64,000 nt of DNA from JAHZKN01 sp965250205 (GTDB lineage: Bacteria > Pseudomonadota > Alphaproteobacteria > Rhizobiales > Hyphomicrobiaceae): assembly GCA_965250205.1 (NCBI GenBank), contig CBDFNK010000023.1:124001-188000 (forward strand). The letters are read 5' to 3'. Both the position numbers and the translations under genes were made by a program. The first letter of the stretch is position 1; each line of letters starts with the position of its first letter. The notes under the pieces are model-generated. The model had not been told where the DNA came from and made no database searches. It worked only from the letters and a program-made list of their open reading frames with translations. Below, piece by piece: positions 46,231 through 55,562 of the stretch.

Positions 46231-46809
46231 ATGACCCTCACAACGAGACTATGCAGCGTTTTGCTCGTCCTAGCGGTTGTTACCCTTCCGGCACGTGCTG
46301 CCGAGTATATGATTGACGAAAAAGGTGCCCATGCCTCCATCAATTTCCGCATCAAACATTTAGGCTATAGCTGGCTGACCGGTCGCTTTGATAAATTCAA
46401 CGGCACGTTTTCTTACGATGAAGCCAAGCCAGAGGCGTCGAAAGTATCGGTGACAATTGATACGGCAAGCGTCAATTCCAATCACGGAAAGCGCGATAAA
46501 CATTTGCGCAGCGGCGATTTTCTCGACGTTGAAATGTTTCCTACAGCGACCTTCACCAGTACATCCCTAACGCCGGGTGGGGATGGAAAACTCACAATTG
46601 TTGGCAATCTCACACTGCACGGTGAGACTAAAGAAATTACAATTGATGCTGTCAAAGTGGGTGACGGCAAAGACCCTTGGGGCGGTTACCGTTCTGGTTT
46701 TACCGGAACCACCAGGCTCAAACTTGCCGATTATGGCATTACGTTCAACCTAGGTCCGGCGTCAACACATGTTGACCTGGAGCTGAACGTTGAAGGTATT
46801 CGCCAGTAG
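46231..46809 (+). CDS. YceI family periplasmic lipid-binding protein
   Basis: A 192-residue protein with signal peptide (LLVLAVVTLPARA, cleavage near residue 22) and the YceI beta-barrel: EKGAHASINFRIKHLGYSWL, FDKFNGTFSYDE, SVNSNHGKRDKHLRSGDFLD, and DYGITFNLG near the end. These barrels bind polyisoprenoids such as quinone-like lipids. The neighbour b561 suggests a shared electron-carrier role. A good ribosome binding site (AAGGA) precedes ATG 46231. Confidence 0.93.
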   Translation: MTLTTRLCSVLLVLAVVTLPARAAEYMIDEKGAHASINFRIKHLGYSWLTGRFDKFNGTFSYDEAKPEASKVSVTIDTASVNSNHGKRDKHLRSGDFLDVEMFPTATFTSTSLTPGGDGKLTIVGNLTLHGETKEITIDAVKVGDGKDPWGGYRSGFTGTTRLKLADYGITFNLGPASTHVDLELNVEGIRQ

Positions 46810-46925
46810 ACCGGTCTTAGAAAATTAATTGTGCGCGGAGTCGCCCGCGCATGACGCCGTCAAAACCAAAGGCCAAAACCAAAGAATAGAGCACGGCCAC
46901 TGATTTAATCTAAGATGAACGTGTG

Positions 46926-47044
46926 CTAGATCGGCCTTGCGAAACGTTGGGTTCGACTTTGAGCAGATAAGTTGATCGCCAATCATGAGATAGAGCGTCG
47001 CGCAAACAGCTTCAGCGTGCACAACAAAAGGCTCGACGATCTAG
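46926..47044 (+). repeat. dispersed intergenic repeat, copy 3
   Basis: Third copy of the family (compare 31111 and 42803): TGCTAGATC start, GAAACGTTGGGTTCGA, TTTGAGCAGATAAGTTGATC, GCCAATCATGAGATAGAGCG and a final CTAG. The final CTAG at 47041-47044 carries the TAG stop codon of the convergent devB gene. Confidence 0.88.
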
Positions 47045-48177
47045 TCAACCTTGGCCGTTTCATCGTTGGCGAAAAAGACGTCAACGCGCATGCCCGGCAG
47101 AAGTTGTGGACGGGCACCTAAGTTGGCAACCACTTCCAATACATCAATATCACTTGGTCGACGTGGGCCGCGTGAGGCGATGTTGCGGGCACCAAGTGCG
47201 CCACCTAAGGAGGTCACATTGCCGACAAAGTCTTTGCCAGGGTGGGCATCAGATCGGACAACGACTTTCTGGCCAACGCGCACTTTGACAAGGTCGCGCT
47301 CTTCCAGTTCAGCCCGAACGCGCATCTCGCTCTTGTCACCAAACAAAATCAAAGGTGCATTCGCGGACGGTGAGGCAACTTCTCCAACTTTGGCCCAGAC
47401 GTTGAGTACGTTGCCTTCAAACGGCGCCCGCAGGCGGGTCTGCTCAATGGCTGTTTCGACCAACGACAGATCGGCGCGTGCTTGTGTCAGGCCGGTATCC
47501 AACCTTGTTGGATGTGGGATGTCTTCATTGGCGACAATCGCATCATAAGCCGTGCGTTCCGTTTCAACGTTCTTTTGAGCGGCATCAATGGCATCGCGTG
47601 CCGTTGCGACATTGTCATCGCTGCCGTTGGCGTCTTGGCGTTCAGAGAAAGCCGCATCAAATGCCTGGCGCGCCTGGAACAGGTCACGTTCTGCCTTGGC
47701 CCACTTATCTTCCGCTTTTTGTCGATCAAGAGCGAGGCCCGTCACTTTTTCTTCGGCGCGTTCGAGAAGTCTAACTTGAACTTCAGCAAAAGCGGAGTCT
47801 CGTTTTGCTTTGAGGTCTTCGTCATCAAGCCGTACCAATAGGTCGCCTGCCTTGACGTAATCATGTGTTTTGACCAGCACCTCTTCAATGCGGCGCGGTT
47901 GCAAGGCGCTGAGGCGGTGCTCGCCTGTGCGGGTCTCAATGCGCCCCGTAGCCGATGCGGCCCAAACAGGGGGAGGGCTGGTGCCATCATTGGCGCGCGC
48001 TGTAGAGATATCCAGCATGGTGGCTGATGCTGCTTTTGCCACCACCACGGGAGCTGGTTTTTGGCCAACAGGTGTAGGTGTTGTGTCGCTGCCCGTTAAG
48101 TTAACGAGCGTGATAATAGCAAGCGTAATACCGCCAGAGATAGCAAGCATTGCTTGGGTAGAGTGGAGCTTAGCCAT
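47041..48177 (-). CDS. devB: ABC exporter membrane fusion protein, DevB/HlyD type
   Basis: A 378-residue adaptor. N-terminal membrane anchor (AMLAISGGITLAIITLVNL), then the lipoyl/coiled-coil layout: RIEEVLVKTHDYVKAGDLLV (first half of the biotinyl-lipoyl motif), a long hairpin of heptads (FAEVQVRLLERAEEKVTGLA through EKNVETERTAYDAI-type helix) and the second lipoyl half TRLRAPFEGNVLNVWAKVGE. It links the inner-membrane DevC permease to an outer-membrane channel. It overlaps devA by 8 bases. Family fit: DevBCA exporters of glycolipids or proteins. Confidence 0.88.
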   Translation of the reverse strand: MAKLHSTQAMLAISGGITLAIITLVNLTGSDTTPTPVGQKPAPVVVAKAASATMLDISTARANDGTSPPPVWAASATGRIETRTGEHRLSALQPRRIEEVLVKTHDYVKAGDLLVRLDDEDLKAKRDSAFAEVQVRLLERAEEKVTGLALDRQKAEDKWAKAERDLFQARQAFDAAFSERQDANGSDDNVATARDAIDAAQKNVETERTAYDAIVANEDIPHPTRLDTGLTQARADLSLVETAIEQTRLRAPFEGNVLNVWAKVGEVASPSANAPLILFGDKSEMRVRAELEERDLVKVRVGQKVVVRSDAHPGKDFVGNVTSLGGALGARNIASRGPRRPSDIDVLEVVANLGARPQLLPGMRVDVFFANDETAKVD

Positions 48178-48919
48178 TTGCTTTGCGCCTCTTTGTCAAA
48201 TCTGTAATTTCAGGAGCGTCGAGACCATCAGGGCGGCGTTCTTCACCAACAATCAGACCGTCTTCGATACGGACAACACGATCTGCGTATCCAAGTGTTC
48301 TGGGATCGTGCGTTACTGCCAGAACACTGCGTTTTTGTTCTTTAGCGATCTTTGACAATAGCGCCATGACGGCATGGCCGTTTTCACTATCAAGCGCTGC
48401 GGTGGGCTCGTCGGCCAGAACAATTTCGGGCGAACTGGCGATTGCGCGGGCAACGGCAACGCGTTGCTGTTCACCACCAGATAGATTAGAGGGAAAGTTT
48501 TTTAAGCGATTGCCAAGGCCAACGTCGTGCAAAACTTCTTCTGCGCGTTGCGCTGCTGGGTAGCCCTTCTGTCCCAGAACATCGAGTGCGATGCGGACAT
48601 TCTCAAGTGCATTGAGTGTCGGGAACAGATTGTAGGACTGGAAAATATAGCCAATGTGCTTGCGCCTGAGTTGGGCAAGTTCTTCAGGGTTTAACGGTGC
48701 GGTGTCTTGACCTGCAATTTTGATGGTGCCGGAGGTCGGCGCCAGAATGCAGCCGAGGATCGACAGCAATGTTGTTTTGCCAGAGCCGGAAGGCCCCATT
48801 AGCAAGGTAAGTTCGCCGGGCTTCAACGTCATGTCGACGCCGCGCAGTGCCAGCACCCGGCCAGCACCCTTGCCGAGTTCTTTCTTGACGTTCTTGGCGG
48901 AAAGGATCGGCTTTGTCAT
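48170..48919 (-). CDS. devA: ABC exporter ATP-binding subunit, DevA/LolD type
   Basis: A 249-residue ATPase of the MacB/LolD group. Walker A is LLMGPSGSGKTTLLS, the Q-loop is IFQSYNLFPTL, the signature LSGGEQQRVAVARAIA, Walker B IVLADEPTAALDSE and the H-loop VTHD. ATG 48919 overlaps the devC stop by 4 bases; the frame is open far upstream but that part belongs to devC. It powers the DevBCA exporter. Confidence 0.93.
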   Translation of the reverse strand: MTKPILSAKNVKKELGKGAGRVLALRGVDMTLKPGELTLLMGPSGSGKTTLLSILGCILAPTSGTIKIAGQDTAPLNPEELAQLRRKHIGYIFQSYNLFPTLNALENVRIALDVLGQKGYPAAQRAEEVLHDVGLGNRLKNFPSNLSGGEQQRVAVARAIASSPEIVLADEPTAALDSENGHAVMALLSKIAKEQKRSVLAVTHDPRTLGYADRVVRIEDGLIVGEERRPDGLDAPEITDLTKRRKANG

Positions 48920-50052
48920 CTGCTGAATACCGTTGCTGGGTCGATCTTGGTGACCTTGATGATAGCAGAAACTGCCGATATTGCGCACATCCCGACAGTG
49001 AGCGCGAACAGGGCTGCGGCCAATGCCGGGGTCATAACGAGCGGCAATGGCGAAGAGCGGCTGAGCCACAGCACGCCAAGTGAGATTACCATTCCGAGTA
49101 AATAGCCGACCACGGCGCTGAGACCGGCCTGAGCCAGGATGACCTGATGAATATAGCCCGAGGATGAGCCAAGTGCTCGCAAGGTTGCAAATTCGTTCAA
49201 GTGGTCCTTGGTGCTCGAATAAAGCGTTTGCGCGACAATGACGGTACCAACGAGAATGCCAAGGAGTGCGCCGCCAATCAGCGCCACACCTGCACCGGTG
49301 CGAAACAGCCATTGGGTCAGGCTGCGATCTCGGAACTCTTCTTTAGTCAGCACTTCGGTGTTGGAACCAAGCCGTGTCTTGAGTTCAGAGCGAACCGCTT
49401 GCGCATTGGCGTTGGGATTGAGCTGCACCAGAAAGAACGTTGTCAGTTGGCTGCCACCAGCACCAATTAACTTGCGTGCCCGTGATAGTGGCGTGAAGAC
49501 GTAGGGTGAGCGGGTAAATGAACGGATACGATTAGTAAGCGCGCGCACGCGAACGCGGCCGGTACCAATTTGAGCTGTCGAACCAACGCCTTCAATGTCC
49601 AATTCTTCAAGATAAGTTTTGTCGACGGCGATGGCGTCCGGCGCCTTGATGTCTTCCCATGAGCCTTTCACAAGCGCCCACGGTTCAAGTCCGCCGTCCT
49701 CTTTATCGGCACCAACAACAACAACACGTGTTGAGCCGCCACTTGGCTTGCGCCATTCCTGAAAGCGCACGACGAGAGGAATGACAGCTTTGACACCTGG
49801 CGTGGCAAGCGCTTGGTGGCGTTCTGCCTGTGTCAGCAGCATGCCACCATCTTCAAAGCTTTTGGCACCGTACGTGGTGATCCATAGTTCGCCGTTAGCG
49901 CGCTCAATCATTGCTGTGATCATGCGGCTTGAGCCGAGATAGAGACCAAGCTGTACGGCAACCAACACGATTGAAAACAGAATGCCGATCAGCGTCACGG
50001 CAAGCCGGATGCGGTCGTGAAACAGATTGCGAAAGGCCAGGGTCAGAATCAT
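48916..50052 (-). CDS. devC: ABC exporter permease, DevC/MacB type
   Basis: A 378-residue permease with one N-terminal helix (LAVTLIGILFSIVLVAVQL), a periplasmic domain (about residues 45-240) and three C-terminal helices (GVALIGGALLGILVGTVIVA; AGLSAVVGYLLGMVISLGVL; AAALFALTVGMCAISAV), the FtsX/MacB topology used by DevC. ATG 50052 is chosen as the frame upstream is not hydrophobic. First gene of devC-A-B, all overlapping. Confidence 0.9.
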   Translation of the reverse strand: MILTLAFRNLFHDRIRLAVTLIGILFSIVLVAVQLGLYLGSSRMITAMIERANGELWITTYGAKSFEDGGMLLTQAERHQALATPGVKAVIPLVVRFQEWRKPSGGSTRVVVVGADKEDGGLEPWALVKGSWEDIKAPDAIAVDKTYLEELDIEGVGSTAQIGTGRVRVRALTNRIRSFTRSPYVFTPLSRARKLIGAGGSQLTTFFLVQLNPNANAQAVRSELKTRLGSNTEVLTKEEFRDRSLTQWLFRTGAGVALIGGALLGILVGTVIVAQTLYSSTKDHLNEFATLRALGSSSGYIHQVILAQAGLSAVVGYLLGMVISLGVLWLSRSSPLPLVMTPALAAALFALTVGMCAISAVSAIIKVTKIDPATVFSR

Positions 50053-50627
50053 GGGTCTTAATTGTGCACTTAAGTGAGAGCCTACCGAGCAGGATGCTAG
50101 TGGCCTGGTTTTCACGGGTCGCGGGGCGCTCGACGTTTCAGTCGCTTTGTGGCGTATTCCCAGTCAAATGCCACGCAAATGACAGGATATGGTTTCCAGG
50201 GTGGGCATCATTGGCCCCTTAATCTATGTCGCCCTGAGTTTGGTCGTGAGTTTGATAGCTTGTCTTTAACGCATTGCCGGCAGATGCGCGATGGATCATG
50301 CTGTTCAGAGCCAAACAATGCGCTTGTAAAGTATTCAGCTAATATAGCGCAGATTGTGACTAAGCGAAGGGTTGGCCCCCTGTGAAAACTTGGCGCATGC
50401 CAGGTGGGCGCGGGGTGTCCCGTCTTGGTTGCCTGAGGCTAGTCAGAGAGATCGCTTGTTTGCGCAAAAATTAAGGATTTTGAATGGCCTATAGTGGCAT
50501 CTTTGGGTCGATCTGGTGTTAAGTGAACACCTGATGACCCGCCTTTAATCCTGGTTTTGCCGCTTTCCTGGCCTAGAGCCAGATGCACGTCACGGGCAGT
50601 ATTTCAATTCTTCAATGGAGGCCCTTC
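50053..50627. other. divergent intergenic region
   Basis: About 575 bases between devC and the divergent DUF2147 gene. No coding frame with support and no repeat seen. It presumably holds both promoters. Confidence 0.4.
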
Positions 50628-51161
50628 ATGATGGCTTCAATATGGACCTGCTCCAACATCCGCACAGTGTTCACATCGCTTACCGCAGTTCTCATCATAC
50701 TCTTAGTGTCCCTCGGTGTGGCGCAGGCGCAAAGTGCCCCCCCTGAGCTTGGTATTTGGTTCAATCATACAGGTAAGGGTGCCGTGCAGGTTTATCGCTG
50801 TATGCAGGACCCAAACCGTTTATGCGGTCGCATTGTCTGGTTAAAAAAGAAAACCAATAGCAAAGGCGAGCCACTCACCGATGGGCGCAATCCGAAAACC
50901 TCGATGCGTTCACGGCCAATTTGTGGTCTGTCTGTTCTCGGCAATTTGCAACAAGCACCGGGTGGGAGTTGGAAAGGCGGCTGGGTGTATGACCCTGAAA
51001 AAGGCTCAGCCTATACAGCAACCATTCAGGTGAAATCACCTAAGCAGCTCGCAATGACAGGTTACAAAGGAATATTCTACAAGACCCATATTTGGAAACG
51101 CGCGCCCGCGGATCTGCCAAGGTGTGGTGACCTCGAGCCAGTGACGGCATCTGCGGGTTAG
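50628..51161 (+). CDS. DUF2147 family secreted protein
   Basis: A 177-residue protein with a signal peptide (LTAVLIILLVSLGVAQA, cleavage near residue 35) and the DUF2147 barrel: GIWFNHTGKGAVQVYRC, RLCGRIVWLKK, then NGRNPKT-type DGRNPKTSMRSRPICGLSVL, WKGGWVYDPEKGSAYTATIQ and GYKGIFYKTHIWKR. The family is found in the periplasm and its function is unknown. GGAGG lies 7 bases before ATG 50628. A perfect terminator follows. Confidence 0.88.
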   Translation: MMASIWTCSNIRTVFTSLTAVLIILLVSLGVAQAQSAPPELGIWFNHTGKGAVQVYRCMQDPNRLCGRIVWLKKKTNSKGEPLTDGRNPKTSMRSRPICGLSVLGNLQQAPGGSWKGGWVYDPEKGSAYTATIQVKSPKQLAMTGYKGIFYKTHIWKRAPADLPRCGDLEPVTASAG

Positions 51162-51185
51162 GTCCACATTTCTTGAATCAAAACT

Positions 51186-51220
51186 AAGAGCCCCATTTCC
51201 CGGCGGGAAATGGGGCTCTT
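51186..51220. terminator. bidirectional rho-independent terminator
   Basis: AAGAGCCCCATTTCCC and its exact complement GGGAAATGGGGCTCTT form a 16-bp stem with a 3-base loop (51202-51204), between the ends of the convergent DUF2147 and esterase genes. Confidence 0.93.
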
Positions 51221-51259
51221 GTGTTATTCTGATAGGTGGGCCAAGTGGCGTGTTACGCG

Positions 51260-52132
51260 CTATTCAGCGGCGCCTGAGACCATCCGTCGAACGGCTTCTT
51301 TTTCTTCAATACGCTCGGCTAAGCGGCCGACAAAATCAAGTGAGCGGTCGACCACAACGTTACGCTGACGATCCAGCGTCACCATGTGATAGCTGTTATC
51401 CAAAACCGTAACTTCAACAAGTCCGCCCAAACGGCGCATCAAGGCGTTGGCGTTTGAGATGTCACTTTGATCATCGGTGCGCGGGTGGAAGATCGCAACA
51501 GGCTGGCGAATGTCGCTAAGGCCTTTTTTGATGTTGCGGACCAACGAACGGAACTCCCAAACCATACCGCCCTTGCGACCAAACAAATCGGCAAGCGGTT
51601 CTTCGTCACCTTTGACCGATTCAATTAGGAAGTTGCGAATGCGCTCATCCTTGATGCCAAACGGTTCGCGTTGGCGCAGATAAAATAGGTTTGCGATCCA
51701 CTTGTGGTGGATCAGCTTGAACAGGTTGAACGACAATGGGATTGCCCAGCCGTTCGGCCACAGTGTTGGTGCGTATAACAACAATCCTTGCACTGTTTCT
51801 GGACGTTCTTGAGCGAGCTTCAGTGTCAACACAGAGCCGGCGGAAAGGCCACCAACAAGGACAACGTCGCAATGCCTGCACAACTCGTCGTGGGCAGATT
51901 TCAGCTCTTCGTACCAATCTTGCCAGGACGACAGACCAGACACGTCTGTGCCACCGCCAAGGCCAGGTAAAAGCGGGCAGTAAACAGTGTAGCCATTGCG
52001 CGCCAAACCTTGCGCAACAAACTTCAGTTCTATCGGTGTACCACCAAGGCTGTGCAGCAACAGGACGCCCACACGACCACCTGGCATCACCAGGCTGCCC
52101 CGTAATGAATCTATTTTTTTATTATTGTTCAT
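51260..52132 (-). CDS. alpha/beta-hydrolase, carboxylesterase-like
   Basis: A 290-residue serine hydrolase resembling Est30-type carboxylesterases. It has VGVLLLHSLGGTPIELKFVA (oxyanion histidine-glycine motif near residue 27), the nucleophile elbow VLVGGLSAGSVLTLKLA (serine near 98), the late aspartate in FHPRTDDQSD and the histidine in DNSYHMVTLDRQ. No signal peptide, so cytoplasmic. The substrate is unknown; short-chain esters are typical for the group. Single gene. Confidence 0.88.
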   Translation of the reverse strand: MNNNKKIDSLRGSLVMPGGRVGVLLLHSLGGTPIELKFVAQGLARNGYTVYCPLLPGLGGGTDVSGLSSWQDWYEELKSAHDELCRHCDVVLVGGLSAGSVLTLKLAQERPETVQGLLLYAPTLWPNGWAIPLSFNLFKLIHHKWIANLFYLRQREPFGIKDERIRNFLIESVKGDEEPLADLFGRKGGMVWEFRSLVRNIKKGLSDIRQPVAIFHPRTDDQSDISNANALMRRLGGLVEVTVLDNSYHMVTLDRQRNVVVDRSLDFVGRLAERIEEKEAVRRMVSGAAE

Positions 52133-52998
52133 TGACTTAGGGATACTCGCTCTTAACTTACTCGATCTGAATTAAACGCATCGCCAGGTCGATGCCAAGT
52201 GACAATTCTTGTTTTACTGTCGCAGTAGGGTGGTGGTGGCCCGCCTGGTGCAGTCGTGTGCTGGTCTCAGACGGTTCATTATTCCAGACAGTTGGTGCAT
52301 CACCATAGGGCACCTTGCCGCAACGCAACATAGATCATGAAAATGGTGACTTTTTCGTTGCTTTAGCGACTGGATTGATCGCTTTGTGTGGCAGAAGGAT
52401 GGCATCCACGGACCAATTTTGATGCATTGCACAATAAACCCATGCTGGACCCATGCTGGAGATGTGATGCGATTTTTTGGGGTTTTGCGGACTGCGCCAG
52501 ACGGACTTTGCAAAATCATCAAGTGTAAGCCCCCCGGTTACGCGGATTGATCAGGCGCGGATGTGTTCAGGATACGCCGGAAATAACGAGGTGGGATTAA
52601 TCTCGTCCTGTCATCCTTAACTGGAAACCAAAGATGGTCATGCAATGCATTCAGAAAAGGCTATAATAGATTGAAATCAAAAGAAAAATTTTGGAGCGTT
52701 ATGATATACGGTGGCGCGGCGTGACCATCTGACACCTCAAAAAGGCGGCGAGCTGACATCGGGTGAGCGGGTTGGCGTGCTGTAAAAGCACGACGCAGGG
52801 CTGTTAAAATGGCTGCGGAACGGGGGGTGAAGGTGGTCCAACATGGGTTTAGACAGAGGTACAATGGGCCCCATGCCGGGCTCTGGACCTCGTATTGACC
52901 GCTTTAGCCTGAAAGATGTTGTTCATGGCAACAGACATCGTTCGCACGCATTAAACCCTATAGTATCAATCAGGACGATATCGGGAGGACGTACGACA
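52133..52998. other. intergenic region, mostly without recognisable features
   Basis: About 870 bases. ATGs at 52843 onwards are open into the next gene, but the translated stretch lacks a signal peptide until 52999, so I place the start there. No repeat or clear terminator seen. It could hide a small RNA, but nothing in the sequence shows one. Confidence 0.4.
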
Positions 52999-54801
52999 GT
53001 GGCAGGCTATCAACGCGCTGGGATCAGTTGGGTGCTGGCGATGACCTTGGCTTTCGGGCCGATGGCTTCAGTTCGTGCCGCTCCGTTAACACGGACTGAC
53101 TACGAAGCCTGTCAGGCACGCGATGAAACCAACTTTCGAAATGCTATTGATGCGATCACGGCCAACGCGCTGCGCCATGAATTGAAAACGGTCGACTATG
53201 ACGGTGTGGTTGCCATCGAATGGCGCCAGCTCAAGTTGGATGCCTTGATTGATAGGCGTGTCGATCAAGCCGTCAGTGCGGTTCGTGACGAAAACAGTTG
53301 GGGCAGTTTGCTGCAATCGCTCGCCAGCCAGGAACAGGCCCAAAAGCTCGCAACGGCGGTTGCCGAGCGGGTCTATCAATCCGATGACATGCGCAAAGCC
53401 ATTGAAGCATTGGCTGTTGGCGTTGGACGCGAGGTTGGCGGACGCATTGAATTGGCGAGCCAGGATGCTACTGCGCCCGCACTTGATTGTTTGAAAGCCT
53501 TTATTGGTCCGCGCTATGGCACAATGATTTCAGGTGCTGTGACGACCGACGCCGGGGCAGGACTTGAAATGTCTTCAAAAAACGCAGGGCCAAATATTGG
53601 CGCCGGCGCGGTTTTGAGAAACTCAACCTCAGGGATTACGGGCGTAACGTTGCTGATCGTGCGCCGCCAGATGGCCAACATGGCGCGCCGCATCGGCCAA
53701 CGTATCGCCGGTAGTGTTTTATCGCGCCTGGTGTCAGTCGTGGCTGGTGGCGTCGGCCTCGTTTTGATTGCGAAAGATGTCTGGGATCTGCGCCACGGTG
53801 TGTTGCCGATCATCGCTGATGAAATGAAATCAAAAGACACCAAAGACAAGGTCCGTGCTGAGGTCTCCCGGACGATATCAAGCCATATCAATGACCACCT
53901 CGGCGAAATCAGTCGTGGTACGGCAGATCAGATCGTTGCTCTCTGGCGCAAATTTAAAAGCGCGCATTCTAAGGCGCTTGATCTGGCGGAACGTAAACCG
54001 GGATTTCGTGGCTTTTTAGATAATCTTAAGCCCGACCAATTGGCGCAAATGGATGAAGTGGTCAGCCTCGTTCTTGAAAACGAGGGCGAACCGGGTGTTC
54101 TAAAACGGCTCGGCGATGGCACACTGGAGACAGCGGTCAAGCGTTTGCCGGCCGAAGCGTTGACCGTTGCGCGCGAAACGCGCTCGGTTGAGGAGGCGCT
54201 TCGTTGGAATGCCATTGCAGGAGATCAATTGTTCTCTGTCTTGAAATATGAGTTGCACCAACGTGCCAAGCCGGAAAGTTTCAGCCAAACCTCTCTGCGT
54301 CAATTGTTGGCACTCGAAGACCGGCTTGCGATTGTCCGTCTGGCGGGCCTTGAAAAGTCAGCGCGCGACACACTGTTTGATATGGACGCTTTAGAGCTCA
54401 AACGGCTGGCGCGGTCTTTGACAGGGTCAGAGCTTGCAACGCTGGCCAGTTATCTAACCGGCCTTAAAGCCACATCACGCAAGCAGGTGTTGGCCGCAGT
54501 TGGTGAGAACCCAGCACGTATCATCCCACTCAAGTCAGCTGCCGTGCGCGATGCATTGTTGGCGAGCGCCGATCAACAGGCCGCAATCAATATGTTGTTG
54601 CGCGATGGTAGTGGCACCGTGTCAGAAATTCGCAATGACTTTCAATTGGCCTGGGATGGACGAATCGCGCCACGTCTCATCCTTGCCAAACATCCCCTTG
54701 TGCTCGCTCTGATTGCATTCGGTCTTTTTGTCGTTTTACTTATTTTCCGGCGTCTCGTGCGGCCGCGCGGTGGCCCGGCTGAAAGCACACAAACCTCTTG
54801 A
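52999..54801 (+). CDS. membrane protein of unknown function with signal peptide
   Basis: About 600 residues from GTG 52999, which has GGGAGG 11 bases upstream. Signal peptide SWVLAMTLAFGPMASVRAAP with cleavage near 28, then a long helical periplasmic region (VDQAVSAVRDENSWGSLLQS), a central hydrophobic hairpin (AGSVLSRLVSVVAGGVGLVL), more helical repeats (LARSLTGSELATLASYLTG), and one C-terminal membrane helix (LVLALIAFGLFVVLLIF) with a positive tail. I recognise the layout from unknown Rhizobiales proteins but not the function. Confidence 0.72.
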   Translation: MAGYQRAGISWVLAMTLAFGPMASVRAAPLTRTDYEACQARDETNFRNAIDAITANALRHELKTVDYDGVVAIEWRQLKLDALIDRRVDQAVSAVRDENSWGSLLQSLASQEQAQKLATAVAERVYQSDDMRKAIEALAVGVGREVGGRIELASQDATAPALDCLKAFIGPRYGTMISGAVTTDAGAGLEMSSKNAGPNIGAGAVLRNSTSGITGVTLLIVRRQMANMARRIGQRIAGSVLSRLVSVVAGGVGLVLIAKDVWDLRHGVLPIIADEMKSKDTKDKVRAEVSRTISSHINDHLGEISRGTADQIVALWRKFKSAHSKALDLAERKPGFRGFLDNLKPDQLAQMDEVVSLVLENEGEPGVLKRLGDGTLETAVKRLPAEALTVARETRSVEEALRWNAIAGDQLFSVLKYELHQRAKPESFSQTSLRQLLALEDRLAIVRLAGLEKSARDTLFDMDALELKRLARSLTGSELATLASYLTGLKATSRKQVLAAVGENPARIIPLKSAAVRDALLASADQQAAINMLLRDGSGTVSEIRNDFQLAWDGRIAPRLILAKHPLVLALIAFGLFVVLLIFRRLVRPRGGPAESTQTS

Positions 54802-54990
54802 TTGTGTTGGGCTTTCGTGTGCGTTCTATCCGCACTAGCTGAAGTTTTAGAGAGTTGCCCACAAAACCGATGGCAGGGCGTTGCACCTTGACCATACCCT
54901 GGTGTAAGCGCTGGCAAGAATAACCAGTGCCGCTTGAGTCGCTTCACGCGAGCTGATGCGCACATACATGATTGTTGGAAAGGTTGCCCC

Positions 54991-55200
54991 ATGGCCAAGT
55001 TAGGAAGCAGTGAAATCGGATTGCGCGCGCCAGGAATTTTGGCGTTTATGTTCTCTGTAATTCTCACAGTGATTACTCTGGTGTGTTATTTCTTTAGCGC
55101 CAACATCCCTTTTTTAGAATCGCTCAACAATCAGTTTTGGGCCATGATTGTCGCACAATCCATTCTGGTTCTTGGCTGTCTGTTTACGTTTGGCGCGTAA
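54991..55200 (+). CDS. small two-helix membrane protein
   Basis: A 69-residue protein starting MAKLGSSEIGLRAPGILAFM; GGAAAGG lies before ATG 54991. Two membrane helices (ILAFMFSVILTVITLVCYFF and MIVAQSILVLGCLFTFGA). No family recognised. It may be co-transcribed with the small gene at 55350. Confidence 0.6.
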   Translation: MAKLGSSEIGLRAPGILAFMFSVILTVITLVCYFFSANIPFLESLNNQFWAMIVAQSILVLGCLFTFGA

Positions 55201-55349
55201 AGGTGCACTGCAGCACAAATTTTGTGCACTGCACCTCGCCGTCTTTATCATTGTTATCGGTCGGCCATTGCGGAACGTTAGGTGGGCATTTCTGTCGCGC
55301 GACAGCTTGATGTCTAGTAGTTGGCAGCGCTGCGGTTACTCTCAGTGCC

Positions 55350-55529
55350 ATGAATGTGCACCACTCAAAAAGTGATTCTATATCGCAACGTCTTCACCGC
55401 AAACGCCGTGAGATTTTGTTTGCTTTGGCGCTTACGCTTGCGGCTGTCGGGTCTACGTTTGCATCAAATCAATTGATGCTCGAGCAAGCACCTATTGCGC
55501 TTAAGGGTCAGCCGAAAGCACTTCAATAA
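55350..55529 (+). CDS. small single-helix membrane protein
   Basis: A 59-residue frame, too short for usual gene calling. It starts MNVHHSKSDSISQRLHRKRR, a positive stretch, followed by one membrane helix (EILFALALTLAAVGSTFASN) and a short outside tail ending in KGQPKALQ. The positive-inside layout is typical of a real type II membrane protein. No strong ribosome binding site is seen. Function unknown. Confidence 0.5.
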   Translation: MNVHHSKSDSISQRLHRKRREILFALALTLAAVGSTFASNQLMLEQAPIALKGQPKALQ

Positions 55530-55562
55530 AACACTCAACGTGCGTGCGTCTTGTGCCTGGTT

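Noticed and set aside
48920..49312. An N-terminal extension of DevA
   Set aside because: The open frame upstream of ATG 48919 is the complement-frame shadow of devC; family length and the ATGA overlap support 48919.
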